Positions 1 to 7,590 of a stretch of DNA of 32,828 nucleotides are shown here, piece by piece (within the stretch, counting starts at the first letter, position 1; each line of letters opens with the position of its first letter). Below the pieces are notes generated by a model, which did not search any database, was not told where the DNA came from, and saw only the letters and a program-made list of their open reading frames with translations. This DNA comes from a virus. Made by a program: the position numbers and the translations under genes. The stretch spans positions 1-32,828 of the IMG/VR virus record IMGVR_UViG_3300010413_000109; one strand, written 5' to 3'.

Positions 1-140
1 GCACCGGGGTCTACTACAACATCTCCTATACCCCAAGGATAGATTAAACGTAAAGCCTCTCTTGCAAGACCATGTGGAGTTGGATAGAAATCATACTCAG
101 GTCTTTCCCTTAGAGATTTGTCAGTTTGGATTATGGTCAT
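1..140 (-). CDS. DNA methyltransferase, N-terminal fragment (runs off window)
   Basis: Only the first 46 codons are in the window. The ATG at 140 overlaps the TAA stop of the upstream gene (TAATG). The fragment reads as a probable SAM-dependent DNA methyltransferase: residues 16-22 give YDFYPTP, the short motif common near the start of phage adenine methylase-like proteins, and residues 40-46 give DVVVDPGA, which fits the SAM-binding motif I start. If so, it would methylate phage DNA, for instance to evade host restriction. It is the most distal visible gene of the leftward replication operon. The catalytic motif (DPPY or NPPY) lies outside the window, so base specificity cannot be judged. 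Confidence 0.6.
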   Translation of the reverse strand, partial: MTIIQTDKSLRERPEYDFYPTPHGLAREALRLIYPWGIGDVVVDPG

Positions 141-433
141 TACTGTAAGTACTCTCCTTCATCTAACTCTACTTCAGAGAATAAATTATACTTAATAGCC
201 TCCAAGTATAGAGTAGATAGAATAGCTACGTCTGCTAATGCTTTTTCTAACTCATATCCTTTTGATTCAAAATCTGTACTTCTTTCATCCCAAGACTCTA
301 GATCATCTGTATAGCTTTGTTTTATGGTTTGCTTTACATGCCATTGACCTTTATCATCTTTTTGCATGGTCATTTCTGTTATGTAGCGAAACCCCTTGTG
401 CTCTCCTAATTCCTTTTCTAGATTGTTTAACAC
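140..433 (-). CDS. hypothetical protein, 97 aa
   Basis: I do not recognise this protein. It is acidic and rich in Glu and Asp, with a helical C-terminal half (ELEKALADVAILSTLYLEAI). I prefer the GTG at 433: it overlaps the TAG stop of the upstream exonuclease gene (taGTG) and follows AAGGAG at a suitable distance. An in-frame GTG at 454 would add seven residues but would place that AAGGAG inside the gene. It lies between the exonuclease and the methyltransferase genes and is probably translated by coupling. No catalytic motif is visible. Confidence 0.7.
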   Translation of the reverse strand: MLNNLEKELGEHKGFRYITEMTMQKDDKGQWHVKQTIKQSYTDDLESWDERSTDFESKGYELEKALADVAILSTLYLEAIKYNLFSEVELDEGEYLQ

Positions 434-1122
434 TATACACTTCTCCTTATCCACTTTCTGGTGAATTCTATCCTATTATGTAGCTTCTCTAAAATCTCTA
501 CATCTCCTTTATTATGCTCAAGTACAGTCTTTAGTGCTCTTGCATCACCATACTTAGCTGCTCTCCATACATCTTTTTCGATAGGTGTCTTACCAGATAT
601 GCCTAAGAAATCACACACATTGTCCAATGATTTTCTGGTAAGTCTTAGTTTAGAACGTGCTGTCCAATACAAATCCCAAGTATATAATTCTCCATAACCG
701 GGAAAGTCAAAGCCATGTCTCATTGCCCTAGCACGTAAGAAGGGTACATCAAACCTATCTGAATTATACCCTACAACTATTTTGTATTCTTTCATTTTAT
801 CTAACAAACTTTTTACAATCCTTTTATCACTATCTCCATTAAATAATTCTTCTTTAGTAACTTCGTCATGGTAAATTTTACCATCTTTTTCTTTCAAACA
901 CCAAGTAAGCATAATTCCAAAGTCTGCAAAAAGGCTGTCAGTTTCAATATCAAAATATCCTATTTTATAACCGGGAAATTGATACCAAGGTACTCCTGTT
1001 TTTCTTTCCCAATCTCTATCATCTTTGAAATTGTAGTTTACTAAACCTTTCTTAAAGCATTTTGGATGTTCATCTATAGTATGTCTATGTATACAACGAA
1101 GTACTTTATCCTTTTTAGCCAT
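433..1122 (-). CDS. DnaQ/RNase H-like 3'-5' exonuclease
   Basis: The 229-residue protein carries the three DEDD exonuclease motifs. ExoI is YFDIETD near residues 56-62 (Asp58, Glu60). ExoII is VVGYNSDRFDVPFL in the middle of the protein. ExoIII is the HNKGDVEIL segment towards the C-terminus, with its Asp. The pattern resembles the exonuclease domain of family B polymerases and the stand-alone RNase H-like domain (PF13482 type), but no polymerase domain is attached. The expected role is removing nucleotides from DNA 3' ends, or from RNA, during replication or recombination. The polymerase encoded at 7591-9489 already has its own proofreading domain, so this is a second exonuclease in the operon. 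The start is ATG with TAGGAG somewhat far upstream. Confidence 0.8.
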   Translation of the reverse strand: MAKKDKVLRCIHRHTIDEHPKCFKKGLVNYNFKDDRDWERKTGVPWYQFPGYKIGYFDIETDSLFADFGIMLTWCLKEKDGKIYHDEVTKEELFNGDSDKRIVKSLLDKMKEYKIVVGYNSDRFDVPFLRARAMRHGFDFPGYGELYTWDLYWTARSKLRLTRKSLDNVCDFLGISGKTPIEKDVWRAAKYGDARALKTVLEHNKGDVEILEKLHNRIEFTRKWIRRSV

Positions 1123-1127
1123 AAAAA

Positions 1128-1643
1128 TTATAATCTCCTATTTGATTCTAACAACTTCATTACTCTTTCCATATCCTCTTCACTCAGGGAATATTTCTCT
1201 ACTATATATTCTGCATAACCTTCGTCAGTAAATACCCCACCCAATGAAAAAGCAATTTTATTACATGAAGTGTTGAAAATTTTTCTTGCTGAATCTCTAC
1301 TAATGTTTAATTCTTTTGATACCTCCTTATAAGAATTTCCTTCTGATAGCATTTCAATAACATTCAATTCTAATTCTGAAATCTGTCCAGTCTTAACTAA
1401 TTCTTTTATTTTTTCTTCCATCTGTCTAAGAAATCTATACTCATCTTCCTCTAAATTCATGGTAGTAAATACTACATTCTCATTAAATATATCATCGTTC
1501 TCTGTATACAATAACTGTACATCGTCATAATCTGTATCACCATATCTGGGAAGATTTGGTATTAATTCATTAGTCTCTACTCTATTTACTTTAGATAGTA
1601 TTATATATCTATCCAAAATTAAATTTCTTACTATCCAGCTCAT
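1128..1643 (-). CDS. sigma factor-like helix-turn-helix protein
   Basis: This 171-residue protein has a C-terminal helix-turn-helix at about residues 90-132 (ISELELNVIEMLSEGNSYKE onward, then ELNISRDSARKIF). It matches the style of sigma-70 region 4 and LuxR-type domains. The N-terminal 90 residues have no recognisable sigma region 2. Such proteins in phages can act as alternative sigma factors or transcription activators that turn on late genes, but the role here is inference. The start codon has GGAG upstream and overlaps the 3' end of the nuclease gene by 35 bp. It is a candidate regulator for the repeated TGGTATAAT promoters of this phage. An HTH protein in DNA packaging or replication is the alternative. 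Confidence 0.6.
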   Translation of the reverse strand: MSWIVRNLILDRYIILSKVNRVETNELIPNLPRYGDTDYDDVQLLYTENDDIFNENVVFTTMNLEEDEYRFLRQMEEKIKELVKTGQISELELNVIEMLSEGNSYKEVSKELNISRDSARKIFNTSCNKIAFSLGGVFTDEGYAEYIVEKYSLSEEDMERVMKLLESNRRL

Positions 1644-2340
1644 CTTTATTCTCCAATCCTAAGTGTTCGTGGCAATGCTCTCTGAAGAAACAAAACTTAC
1701 AGGTAGTATATCTAAATAAACCAGTGGGATTAAGTCTTCCACTATGAATTCTACTAAGCATTTCGTCTATTATTTCTGTATAAAGTATGTTAAAGAGCTG
1801 CTCATCAAACTTGAATTTTAGAAGTCTACCTGCTGTTAGTGATGCAAAGTAAACAGCTGCTGGAGGTTTACCATGAATTACTTCATAAGCATGGTGATAT
1901 AGCATAAACTGTGGATCACTATTTAAATTTCTAGGTAGACTTCTATTCGTCTTCCAATCAAAAATAATACCTTCCGGCGTAACTCTATCAAACATTCCTA
2001 TAATATTAATATCTTTAACAATAGAGTTAGCAGGTCTATATGGTATTTTAAATCTATGTTCTATCTCATCTTTAGGTGTAGTAAATTCTTTAAATTTATA
2101 AAAGAAATTCAGTACAGCCAACTCAGCCTTTTCTTTATCAATTTTTGTAGCAGAATATTGACTAATATATTTCAAAGCTTTACTTTTATTATTAGAATAT
2201 TTCTCTAAAGCTTTATGTACAACTAAGCCCCTAGTAGTTTCTTCTGTGGATATTCCCTTATCAGATGCAAATCTCCTATACCAGTACTTCCTTTCACAAC
2301 TGATAAAATCTTTAATACTAGAAGCTGACAATAAAATCAT
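1609..2340 (-). CDS. Cas4/AddB-like PD-(D/E)XK nuclease with Fe-S cysteines
   Basis: The 243-residue protein shows the full RecB-family nuclease pattern: LSASSIKDFISCERKYWYRR at residues 4-23, His42 in the RGLVVHKALE segment, Asp119 in GMFDR, and the catalytic D129-W-K131 of IIFDWKT, followed by QFMLYHHAYE. Cys15 plus Cys215, Cys218 and Cys224 form the one-plus-three cysteine arrangement that holds a 4Fe-4S cluster in Cas4 and AddB. The expected activity is exonuclease or end-processing on DNA, producing overhangs for the RecA-like protein of the same operon. No cas genes or repeats are nearby, so a recombination role fits better than CRISPR adaptation. ATGA-type overlap with the upstream gene supports translational coupling. 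Confidence 0.85.
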   Translation of the reverse strand: MILLSASSIKDFISCERKYWYRRFASDKGISTEETTRGLVVHKALEKYSNNKSKALKYISQYSATKIDKEKAELAVLNFFYKFKEFTTPKDEIEHRFKIPYRPANSIVKDINIIGMFDRVTPEGIIFDWKTNRSLPRNLNSDPQFMLYHHAYEVIHGKPPAAVYFASLTAGRLLKFKFDEQLFNILYTEIIDEMLSRIHSGRLNPTGLFRYTTCKFCFFREHCHEHLGLENKDELDSKKFNFG

Positions 2341-2687
2341 AATGAAACTGCTCTTTTATTCGCTGACTCTGTTTGCCAAACAGCAATCATAGACTTATAT
2401 ACATCAAATAGAGCCTTAGCTTCTGCAAGTTTAGCCTCTACATTTGCTAATTCTTTTCTTTTTGGTACTAACTCTCCATCCAAACCAACGGGTTTCCACA
2501 CTAACTTGGCGTATTCCATAGATGCGTACTTACCATTTACTTTCTTATGTGCCATATTATGTTCTATTGCTTTTGATTCTCCCTCTGAAATTTCAGCATC
2601 TAAAATTAATTTCTGAAAAGTTAAATCTCTAATTACATTAACTACATTGAACATCTCATCAAAGTCAGGCAATCTCGTCTCGTTCAT
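2337..2687 (-). CDS. hypothetical protein, 116 aa, coiled-coil rich
   Basis: I do not recognise this protein. It has two helical stretches with heptad-like spacing, at about residues 10-45 and 75-105 (KRKELANVEAKLAEAKALF), separated by a short segment with Trp and Gly. There is no membrane segment or cysteine motif. It sits directly upstream of the Cas4-like nuclease in the transcript and overlaps it by 4 bp. It also overlaps the gene before it by 23 bp. The position suggests a small partner of the recombination proteins, but nothing in the sequence proves this. Confidence 0.7.
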   Translation of the reverse strand: MNETRLPDFDEMFNVVNVIRDLTFQKLILDAEISEGESKAIEHNMAHKKVNGKYASMEYAKLVWKPVGLDGELVPKRKELANVEAKLAEAKALFDVYKSMIAVWQTESANKRAVSL

Positions 2688-3003
2688 AATATTCGTCCAA
2701 CTCCTTTCTATATTCTATATACCTTTGTATTATATCACATTCTTCGAGATTTGTCAAGTCATCGTTTTTAAATTTATACCAAGGACTATAAGATAAATTT
2801 TCTTCCCAACCATCAAATCCTAGAAAATTTCTACAAGCCATCTTTACATATTCTTCATCTAAACCAACCATATCAGAAACAAACTTATTAGAGAAACCAG
2901 AGACAACAAATAGCAATAAATTCTGTACACTGGCTAGAAAAAACCAACGTGCACTAAAACCTTTTTGTTTTAAATATTCAAAAAATTCTTCGTCAATTTT
3001 CAT
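2665..3003 (-). CDS. hypothetical protein, 112 aa, possible HTH
   Basis: I do not recognise the family. The central part (about residues 36-62) has the spacing of a helix-turn-helix, with SNKFVSDMVGLDEEYVKMAC resembling HTH helices, but the match is weak. Aromatic residues are abundant. The C-terminal third is charged (YIEYRKELDEYYERDEIA). It overlaps the neighbouring small genes on both sides by a few bases, which is typical of a coupled operon. Confidence 0.65.
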   Translation of the reverse strand: MKIDEEFFEYLKQKGFSARWFFLASVQNLLLFVVSGFSNKFVSDMVGLDEEYVKMACRNFLGFDGWEENLSYSPWYKFKNDDLTNLEECDIIQRYIEYRKELDEYYERDEIA

Positions 3004-3218
3004 TCTAACATTTCTAAAGTTTGATCTACAAGATTATTATATGCCTTACCTTCAGCAAGTAACATAACTTCTAGTATCTTTACTTTTCCTTTCAATTTTC
3101 TTACCTCTCTTTCTAAATCCTCTACTTTATATTTAAGTTCTATTGCCTTACCCCAACCAGTTTGTGATGGATCGATATTAGAAAAAATTGTATTATCAAG
3201 ATCATCTACTAATCTCAT
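3000..3218 (-). CDS. small coiled-coil protein, 72 aa
   Basis: This protein of unknown function has a heptad-patterned helix from about residue 28 to 55 (KYKVEDLEREVRKLKGKVKI), suggesting dimerisation through a short coiled coil. The N-terminal 25 residues are acidic and carry no known motif. It starts at ATG 3218 just after the membrane protein gene ends and overlaps the next gene by 4 bp. Confidence 0.65.
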   Translation of the reverse strand: MRLVDDLDNTIFSNIDPSQTGWGKAIELKYKVEDLEREVRKLKGKVKILEVMLLAEGKAYNNLVDQTLEMLE

Positions 3219-3230
3219 TCTATATCTCCT

Positions 3231-3437
3231 TTATAAAACTCCTTCAGATAATAATATATAAAAAAATATTACAAGTAAAACAAACATTAAAATAAAACCA
3301 GACCAAAATCTCCACGTACTATCTTCTTCAATAACTAATTTTTGATATAGAAAAACTATACTAACTACTGCTACTATTACTCCTATTATTGTTTCAACAG
3401 CATATTCTACAGCTTTTTGTAATAATATTGAGTCCAT
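3231..3437 (-). CDS. small membrane protein with two transmembrane helices
   Basis: The 68-residue protein has two hydrophobic stretches, at about residues 14-32 (AVETIIGVIVAVVSIVFLYQ) and 44-63 (WSGFILMFVLLVIFFYILLS), joined by a short charged loop. This is a helical hairpin in the membrane. Size and topology are compatible with a class II holin, but it lies in the replication operon with no endolysin near it, so that identity is not supported. Its start overlaps the stop of the resolvase gene by 1 bp. Confidence 0.6.
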   Translation of the reverse strand: MDSILLQKAVEYAVETIIGVIVAVVSIVFLYQKLVIEEDSTWRFWSGFILMFVLLVIFFYILLSEGVL

Positions 3438-3877
3438 TATTCCTCTCCTTTATAAGCAATGTCTAAATCTTCCTGCATTTGAGAAATTAGATTCATTAAT
3501 TTAATAAATATATCTAAATCCATAGCAACAAAATTTTCCACGCCTCCTCTTGAACCTGAAAATCTACAAGCTACCATTGGTAAAGAATAATCTTGTGCAG
3601 CTTCCTCTGCTATCTTATCAAACCATTCCTTATAAACTGTCATCTGTTTAGCACCACCGTAGCCTACCTTAGCTTCTATTTTTATTTTCTGTGGTACACC
3701 AAATACTCTACCTCTGACATCTCCTGTAAAATTAGGCTCTCCTACAATCGTACCTAAAGCACCAGAAGAAGGGGTCTTCTTAAACTCACTGGAAGAATTC
3801 TCCAACCCCTGATTTAACAGCTGCTCTAGCTGTTTCTCCCACCTGCTCCCCTTTCTCTTTTGCTTGTTTACCATCAT
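3437..3877 (-). CDS. Hjc-like Holliday junction resolvase / PD-(D/E)XK nuclease
   Basis: The 146-residue protein has the arrangement of archaeal-type Hjc resolvases and related small nucleases: a basic N-terminus KRKGSRWEKQLEQLL with Glu14, a Ser-rich turn TPSSGALG at residues 36-42, Asp53 in NFTGDVRG, and Glu68-Ala-Lys70 in KIKIEAKVGYGG. The likely role is cleaving four-way junctions made during recombination-dependent replication, before packaging. The start at 3877 (ATGATG after GGAAGG) lies 92 bp inside the helicase gene, in another frame. The catalytic Glu14 falls in the overlap, so the shorter forms would be inactive. Confidence 0.75.
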   Translation of the reverse strand: MMVNKQKRKGSRWEKQLEQLLNQGLENSSSEFKKTPSSGALGTIVGEPNFTGDVRGRVFGVPQKIKIEAKVGYGGAKQMTVYKEWFDKIAEEAAQDYSLPMVACRFSGSRGGVENFVAMDLDIFIKLMNLISQMQEDLDIAYKGEE

Positions 3878-5177
3878 GTATACCTTCCTTGTCTCTTATC
3901 TTATTAGTTTCTTCTTTGAAATCTAATAGTACCGTATCAGTAGGACCGTTACGTTGTTTCAAAATAATACATTCCATCAAACGAGGGTCTGGTGTTTTAA
4001 TATTATACTTCTTATCACGATAAAGTCCTAACACTATATCACCATCTTCTTCTATATTGCCAGACTGTCTAAGGTCATTCAAAATAGGTCTTTTATCTTG
4101 CCTAGCCTCTACATTTCTATTTAATTGAGATGCAGCTATAACTGCAATTCCTAATTCTTCTGCAAGTAATTTACATTTCCTTGTAATTCTACCAATAGCA
4201 TGAGTTTGATCAGCCTCTCTTTCTGCTAATATTTGTATGTAATCTATATAGAAAACATCTATGTCATGGAAATGTTTATATTTTCTTATCATAGTCTCTA
4301 GGTATTCTAGACTGGCTATGAAATTAGTATCCAAGAAGATAGGATATATCTTGAAAAGATTTAGTGCATCCCTGATTGTATTTAATTCTTCTTCATCTAA
4401 ATCCCCCATTCTAATATTAGGATAAAGAGGTATACCTGTAGAAATTGAAAGCATTCTCTCTATCAATAATTGTTTATTCATTTCTAAAGAAAACAGCATT
4501 GCTTTCTTGTTTTGTTTAGCATCGTCCAATACCATATTACAAATCATGGCTGTCTTACCCATGCCCGGACGACCTGCAATCACCCAAAAATCTCCACTAT
4601 TCTTACCACCAGTCAGTCTATCTAAACCAGCTAAACCAGTACTTATACCTGAGATACCGGGAGCTTCATGTTTATTTTTTAAATCTTCCCAAATATCCTC
4701 AACTAAATCTCCAACTGAAGAAACACTATCATCAGTAGAACCTTTGTCTAAGTTATCTAATTCTCTCCTAATATAACTTATTACACTCTGTACTTCAGCT
4801 ACACTCTTTACCCTAGCAGGTGCATCAATACATACCTGTATAATTTTTCTACTCTTCCAAGCATCAACTACTATTTTTTCGTAGTCTCTAATGTTATCTG
4901 GATTTATTTCTTTCAGATTTTTTAGTTTTTCTAGGTACTCATTACCACCAACATTCTCCTCATCATTCTGGTAGGCAATGGATTGAATTAATATATGAAA
5001 ATTTATTGGGGTTTGATTAGCATGTGACTGCTCTATAAATTCAAAAATCCTAATTCTTGGTATGTTACTGAACATATAGGATTTTAAAGAAGACAGTGAA
5101 AAATATTTATCTGGAGAATTTATTAATATATGTAAAATAGCTTCTTCTTGCTCTTCTGAATTAAAGTGTTGTAGCAT
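3786..5177 (-). CDS. dnaB: DnaB-like replicative helicase
   Basis: At 463 residues this has the normal length for DnaB. The N-terminal helical domain covers residues 1-105. The RecA-type motor follows with Walker A GRPGMGKT at 202-209, Walker B VFYIDYIQIL at about 308-317, the AASQLNR motif around 348-354, and LRQSGNIEEDGD at 369-380, which matches the DnaB arginine-finger region. The protein should unwind DNA ahead of the polymerase as a hexamer. No primase or helicase loader is recognisable in the window, so either may come from the host or lie elsewhere. The ATG follows TAGGAG. The last 30 codons overlap the resolvase gene. Confidence 0.95.
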   Translation of the reverse strand: MLQHFNSEEQEEAILHILINSPDKYFSLSSLKSYMFSNIPRIRIFEFIEQSHANQTPINFHILIQSIAYQNDEENVGGNEYLEKLKNLKEINPDNIRDYEKIVVDAWKSRKIIQVCIDAPARVKSVAEVQSVISYIRRELDNLDKGSTDDSVSSVGDLVEDIWEDLKNKHEAPGISGISTGLAGLDRLTGGKNSGDFWVIAGRPGMGKTAMICNMVLDDAKQNKKAMLFSLEMNKQLLIERMLSISTGIPLYPNIRMGDLDEEELNTIRDALNLFKIYPIFLDTNFIASLEYLETMIRKYKHFHDIDVFYIDYIQILAEREADQTHAIGRITRKCKLLAEELGIAVIAASQLNRNVEARQDKRPILNDLRQSGNIEEDGDIVLGLYRDKKYNIKTPDPRLMECIILKQRNGPTDTVLLDFKEETNKIRDKEGIHDGKQAKEKGEQVGETARAAVKSGVGEFFQ

Positions 5178-5200
5178 TCAAACTCCTAAATAGAAATTGA

Positions 5201-5229
5201 TGTGGGGTTAGTTTAGGTGCAACCCCACA
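5201..5229 (-). other. intercistronic hairpin between ssDNA-binding protein and helicase genes
   Basis: A perfect 9-bp inverted repeat (TGTGGGGTT and AACCCCACA) with an 11-nt loop lies in the 78-bp gap after the SSB-like gene and before the helicase. There is no following U-run, so it is a weak candidate for a standard terminator. It could protect the 3' end of the upstream mRNA, act as an attenuator that lowers helicase expression, or be an RNase site. Confidence 0.6.
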
Positions 5230-5255
5230 AACACCGAAGAGACATACTCAATGCC

Positions 5256-6047
5256 CTAGAATAAGTCGCTTATCTCAGACTGAATTTCTGCAACCTTTTC
5301 TTCATCTGGTTGTATAACAGATTCTACGTCACTTTCTTCTGATGAACCCCTTGCCTTGAAGATTTCGGTAAAAGAAACTCCTTTCATTTTCTTTTCCATC
5401 TCTTCAGGAGTTAGTTTCAATGCTACCCGATCTAGATCAAACAGATCATCTTCCTCGAATTCTACAACATCTCTATTGTCTGTTGGTACGGGTACTGTCT
5501 GATTACCAACTACATGCAAAGCTAGATCAAAATTCCTAACCCCAACTGGTTCTTTATTTTCATCTAAAACAGACTTATCTAAATCATCAATCTGTTCAAA
5601 AACTGTTGCAGCTCTGCTAAAAACTTTAACTTTATTTGTAACATGAGGTTCAATACTAACAATAGACTGCCCACACTCTGAGCAAGCAGCTGGAAACACA
5701 TTACTCACCGGTCTGTTCTCATGTCCACAGTTAGTACAAATTTTAATTGGTGTACGATCAAGTACATTCACAGCACCACGAGGCTGACGAGGAATAAAAC
5801 CTTCTACCTTTCTAGCTTCTTTGTATGCTGATTCAAAATCTCCACCAATATCATCAATAATCTGTCTATTTAATTTACATTGTGGGCAGTCATCTCCTAA
5901 ACATTCTACACCACTACCCATCCAATGTTGATAGTACTTCCTACCACTATCCTGAATAATTCTAATTACGTGTGTACCGGGAGTTAGTTTCAAATACTCC
6001 GTCTTTTTAAAATTACTTGCACCAGTACCTCTCTCAAAAAATGACAT
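5256..6047 (-). CDS. zinc-containing single-stranded DNA-binding protein (gp32-like)
   Basis: The 263-residue protein starts with FFERGTGASNFKKTEYLKL and contains two cysteine groups: Cys49, 54 and 57 (CLGDDCPQC), and a ribbon with Cys104, 107, 122 and 125 (CTNCGH ... CSECG). The C-terminal 50 residues are strongly acidic and end in SDLF, like the partner-binding tails of phage and bacterial SSBs. Location between recA-like and dnaB-like genes supports a role coating single-stranded DNA and recruiting the recombinase and helicase. The family is not proven by sequence; a zinc-ribbon scaffold protein of the replisome is the alternative. The start has AAGGAG upstream. Confidence 0.7.
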   Translation of the reverse strand: MSFFERGTGASNFKKTEYLKLTPGTHVIRIIQDSGRKYYQHWMGSGVECLGDDCPQCKLNRQIIDDIGGDFESAYKEARKVEGFIPRQPRGAVNVLDRTPIKICTNCGHENRPVSNVFPAACSECGQSIVSIEPHVTNKVKVFSRAATVFEQIDDLDKSVLDENKEPVGVRNFDLALHVVGNQTVPVPTDNRDVVEFEEDDLFDLDRVALKLTPEEMEKKMKGVSFTEIFKARGSSEESDVESVIQPDEEKVAEIQSEISDLF

Positions 6048-6049
6048 TT

Positions 6050-6337
6050 CTAATTCTCCTTATTTAATATTTGATTTAATTCGTCCATTGCTTTTGCCTT
6101 TAAATCTTCTAGATAAGTTATGGCATCCATTGGACTTAGTTGATCTAATTTTTCTTTTAGGATAAGATATTTCTTGAAAGTAAGCTCTAAGTTTATCAAC
6201 TGTATGAACCTTACCTTACCAATAAATTTCTCGTCCGTTACCAATTCCTCTGGAATATCACTAAGGACTTCCATAGGTTTGATTACATTGTAATCACTGA
6301 TAAAAAAAGTCCGCTCCACACCTACTGTACGTTTCAT
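6050..6337 (-). CDS. hypothetical protein, 95 aa
   Basis: I do not recognise this protein. The first 45 residues alternate basic and hydrophobic positions. The C-terminal half is a charged helix (LILKEKLDQLSPMDAITYLE and on) that could dimerise. It starts with ATG inside the ATGA overlap with the recA-like gene, preceded by AGGAGG, so it should be well translated. Its place between the recombinase and the SSB-like gene hints at a recombination mediator (a UvsY-like role), which is inference from position only. Confidence 0.65.
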   Translation of the reverse strand: MKRTVGVERTFFISDYNVIKPMEVLSDIPEELVTDEKFIGKVRFIQLINLELTFKKYLILKEKLDQLSPMDAITYLEDLKAKAMDELNQILNKEN

Positions 6338-7386
6338 TCAACCTCCTTTTCTAAGTTTTCTATATTATACTCTATTTCTTCTTCGATGTCAAGCTTTTCT
6401 TTTGTTTTGTTTATGTTACTCAAACATTTATCCTTTATTTCTTTCTTCAATTCATCATGTTCTTTTAGATATGCTATTGATTTTTCAATACCCTGCCCTA
6501 GTTGTGTATCTTCATAGTAGTAATAAGCAGCTCTCTTTCTTAGTATTCCCATTTCTTCAGCGAATAGAATTAAGTCTCTATAATAATCTATCCCTTCTCC
6601 AAACATCAAAGGGAAATCAAAGCTTCTGAATGGAGGCGATAATTTATTTTTCTTTATAGTAAACTTGCATTGCATACCAATTATATCTTTATCCTGCTTA
6701 ATCTTCTGTCCAGCAGAAAGAAATATAATTATAGAAGAATAATGTTTTAGTGCGTGTCCACCGGGAAGAGTGTACCCTTGGATGTAGCCACCTATCTTAT
6801 CTCTAACCTGATTGACAAATAAAAGTGCTACATCATTCTTGCGTAAATCAAACATATTCCTTCTGAAAAAAGATGTTAAAGTACGTGCTGTTAGTGCTAC
6901 ATTATGATCTGTTAATTCTTTTTCTTTTTCTATTTCTGGTGCTAAAGCTGCTACGGAATCTATTATTATTAATTTATACTGTCCGGGGTCTATCTTTAAT
7001 TTCTTGTCTCCTTGTATAAGTACTTCAACTAAACCAAGTGCCTCCTCTGAGGTCTCTGGTTGTGCTATAAGTAACTTATCCAAATCAAATTTACCTACTA
7101 AAGTTTCTACATAATTATAATCTAAACCCTGTTCTACGTCAATATAGGCTACATTGTCTCCACCCTCAATAGCGTTCCTAGCAATCTCTAAGCATAGTGT
7201 GGTTTTACCAGAACTTTCTGCACCATAAACAGTAGTTACTCTTCTCTTAGGTATGCCCCCTATTCCTGTAGATACGTCTAAAGAAAGAGAGCCTGTTGAT
7301 ATTGTCTCAACTACATCGTCTATTTCCCTGTCCAGTAAAATTCTTTCGTATTTGTCTTTTAACTTATCGACTATACTACTTTCCAT
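6334..7386 (-). CDS. recA: RecA-like recombinase
   Basis: About 350 residues long, with Walker A GAESSGKT (about residues 55-62), Walker B LIIIDSVAAL, the conserved FVNQVRDKIG and the GGHALKHYSS segment, all typical of RecA. It should form filaments on single-stranded DNA and drive strand exchange for recombination-dependent replication and repair. It lacks a long acidic C-terminal tail of the bacterial kind, but ends in a Lys/Glu-rich helix. I start it at the ATG at 7386, just after AAGG; a GTG two codons upstream (7392) is also possible. The start overlaps the end of the upstream small gene. Confidence 0.93.
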   Translation of the reverse strand: MESSIVDKLKDKYERILLDREIDDVVETISTGSLSLDVSTGIGGIPKRRVTTVYGAESSGKTTLCLEIARNAIEGGDNVAYIDVEQGLDYNYVETLVGKFDLDKLLIAQPETSEEALGLVEVLIQGDKKLKIDPGQYKLIIIDSVAALAPEIEKEKELTDHNVALTARTLTSFFRRNMFDLRKNDVALLFVNQVRDKIGGYIQGYTLPGGHALKHYSSIIIFLSAGQKIKQDKDIIGMQCKFTIKKNKLSPPFRSFDFPLMFGEGIDYYRDLILFAEEMGILRKRAAYYYYEDTQLGQGIEKSIAYLKEHDELKKEIKDKCLSNINKTKEKLDIEEEIEYNIENLEKEVE

Positions 7387-7576
7387 ATTCACCTTGTACC
7401 ACTACGTAATATTCATTATCCAAATGTTGTACCTCCTCTAACGGTCTAAGAGAAACTACTAACTTTTTTAAATCATAATTTCTATCATCCGTTATAATAA
7501 TTTCTCCACTCTTCCCTAAAGTGAATTTATATAATTCATTCGTATCTACGTGCCTAACAACACATACTCTTCTCAT
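7376..7576 (-). CDS. hypothetical protein, 66 aa
   Basis: A small, probably all-beta protein (MRRVCVVRHVDTNELYKFTL at the start) with no recognised motif. It lies between the polymerase and recombinase genes, has AAGGAG before its ATG and overlaps the recombinase start by about 10 bp. Function unknown. Confidence 0.65.
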   Translation of the reverse strand: MRRVCVVRHVDTNELYKFTLGKSGEIIITDDRNYDLKKLVVSLRPLEEVQHLDNEYYVVVQGEYGK

Positions 7577-7590
7577 ATTTTATCTCCTTG

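Noticed and set aside
1609-2340. Cas4-like nuclease as a sign of a CRISPR system
   Set aside because: No cas1, cas2 or direct-repeat array is visible. Phage Cas4/AddB-like nucleases commonly serve recombination.
2729-2742. TGATATAAT-like element on the minus strand
   Set aside because: It lies inside a coding gene in an AT-rich genome with no suitable gene start after it, so chance is the simpler explanation.
3231-3437. Holin identity for the two-helix membrane protein
   Set aside because: It sits inside the replication operon with no endolysin in the window; topology alone is not enough.
4507-4776. 89-codon plus-strand frame
   Set aside because: Antisense to the DnaB Walker A region; it has no ribosome binding site and is an artefact of the helicase codons.
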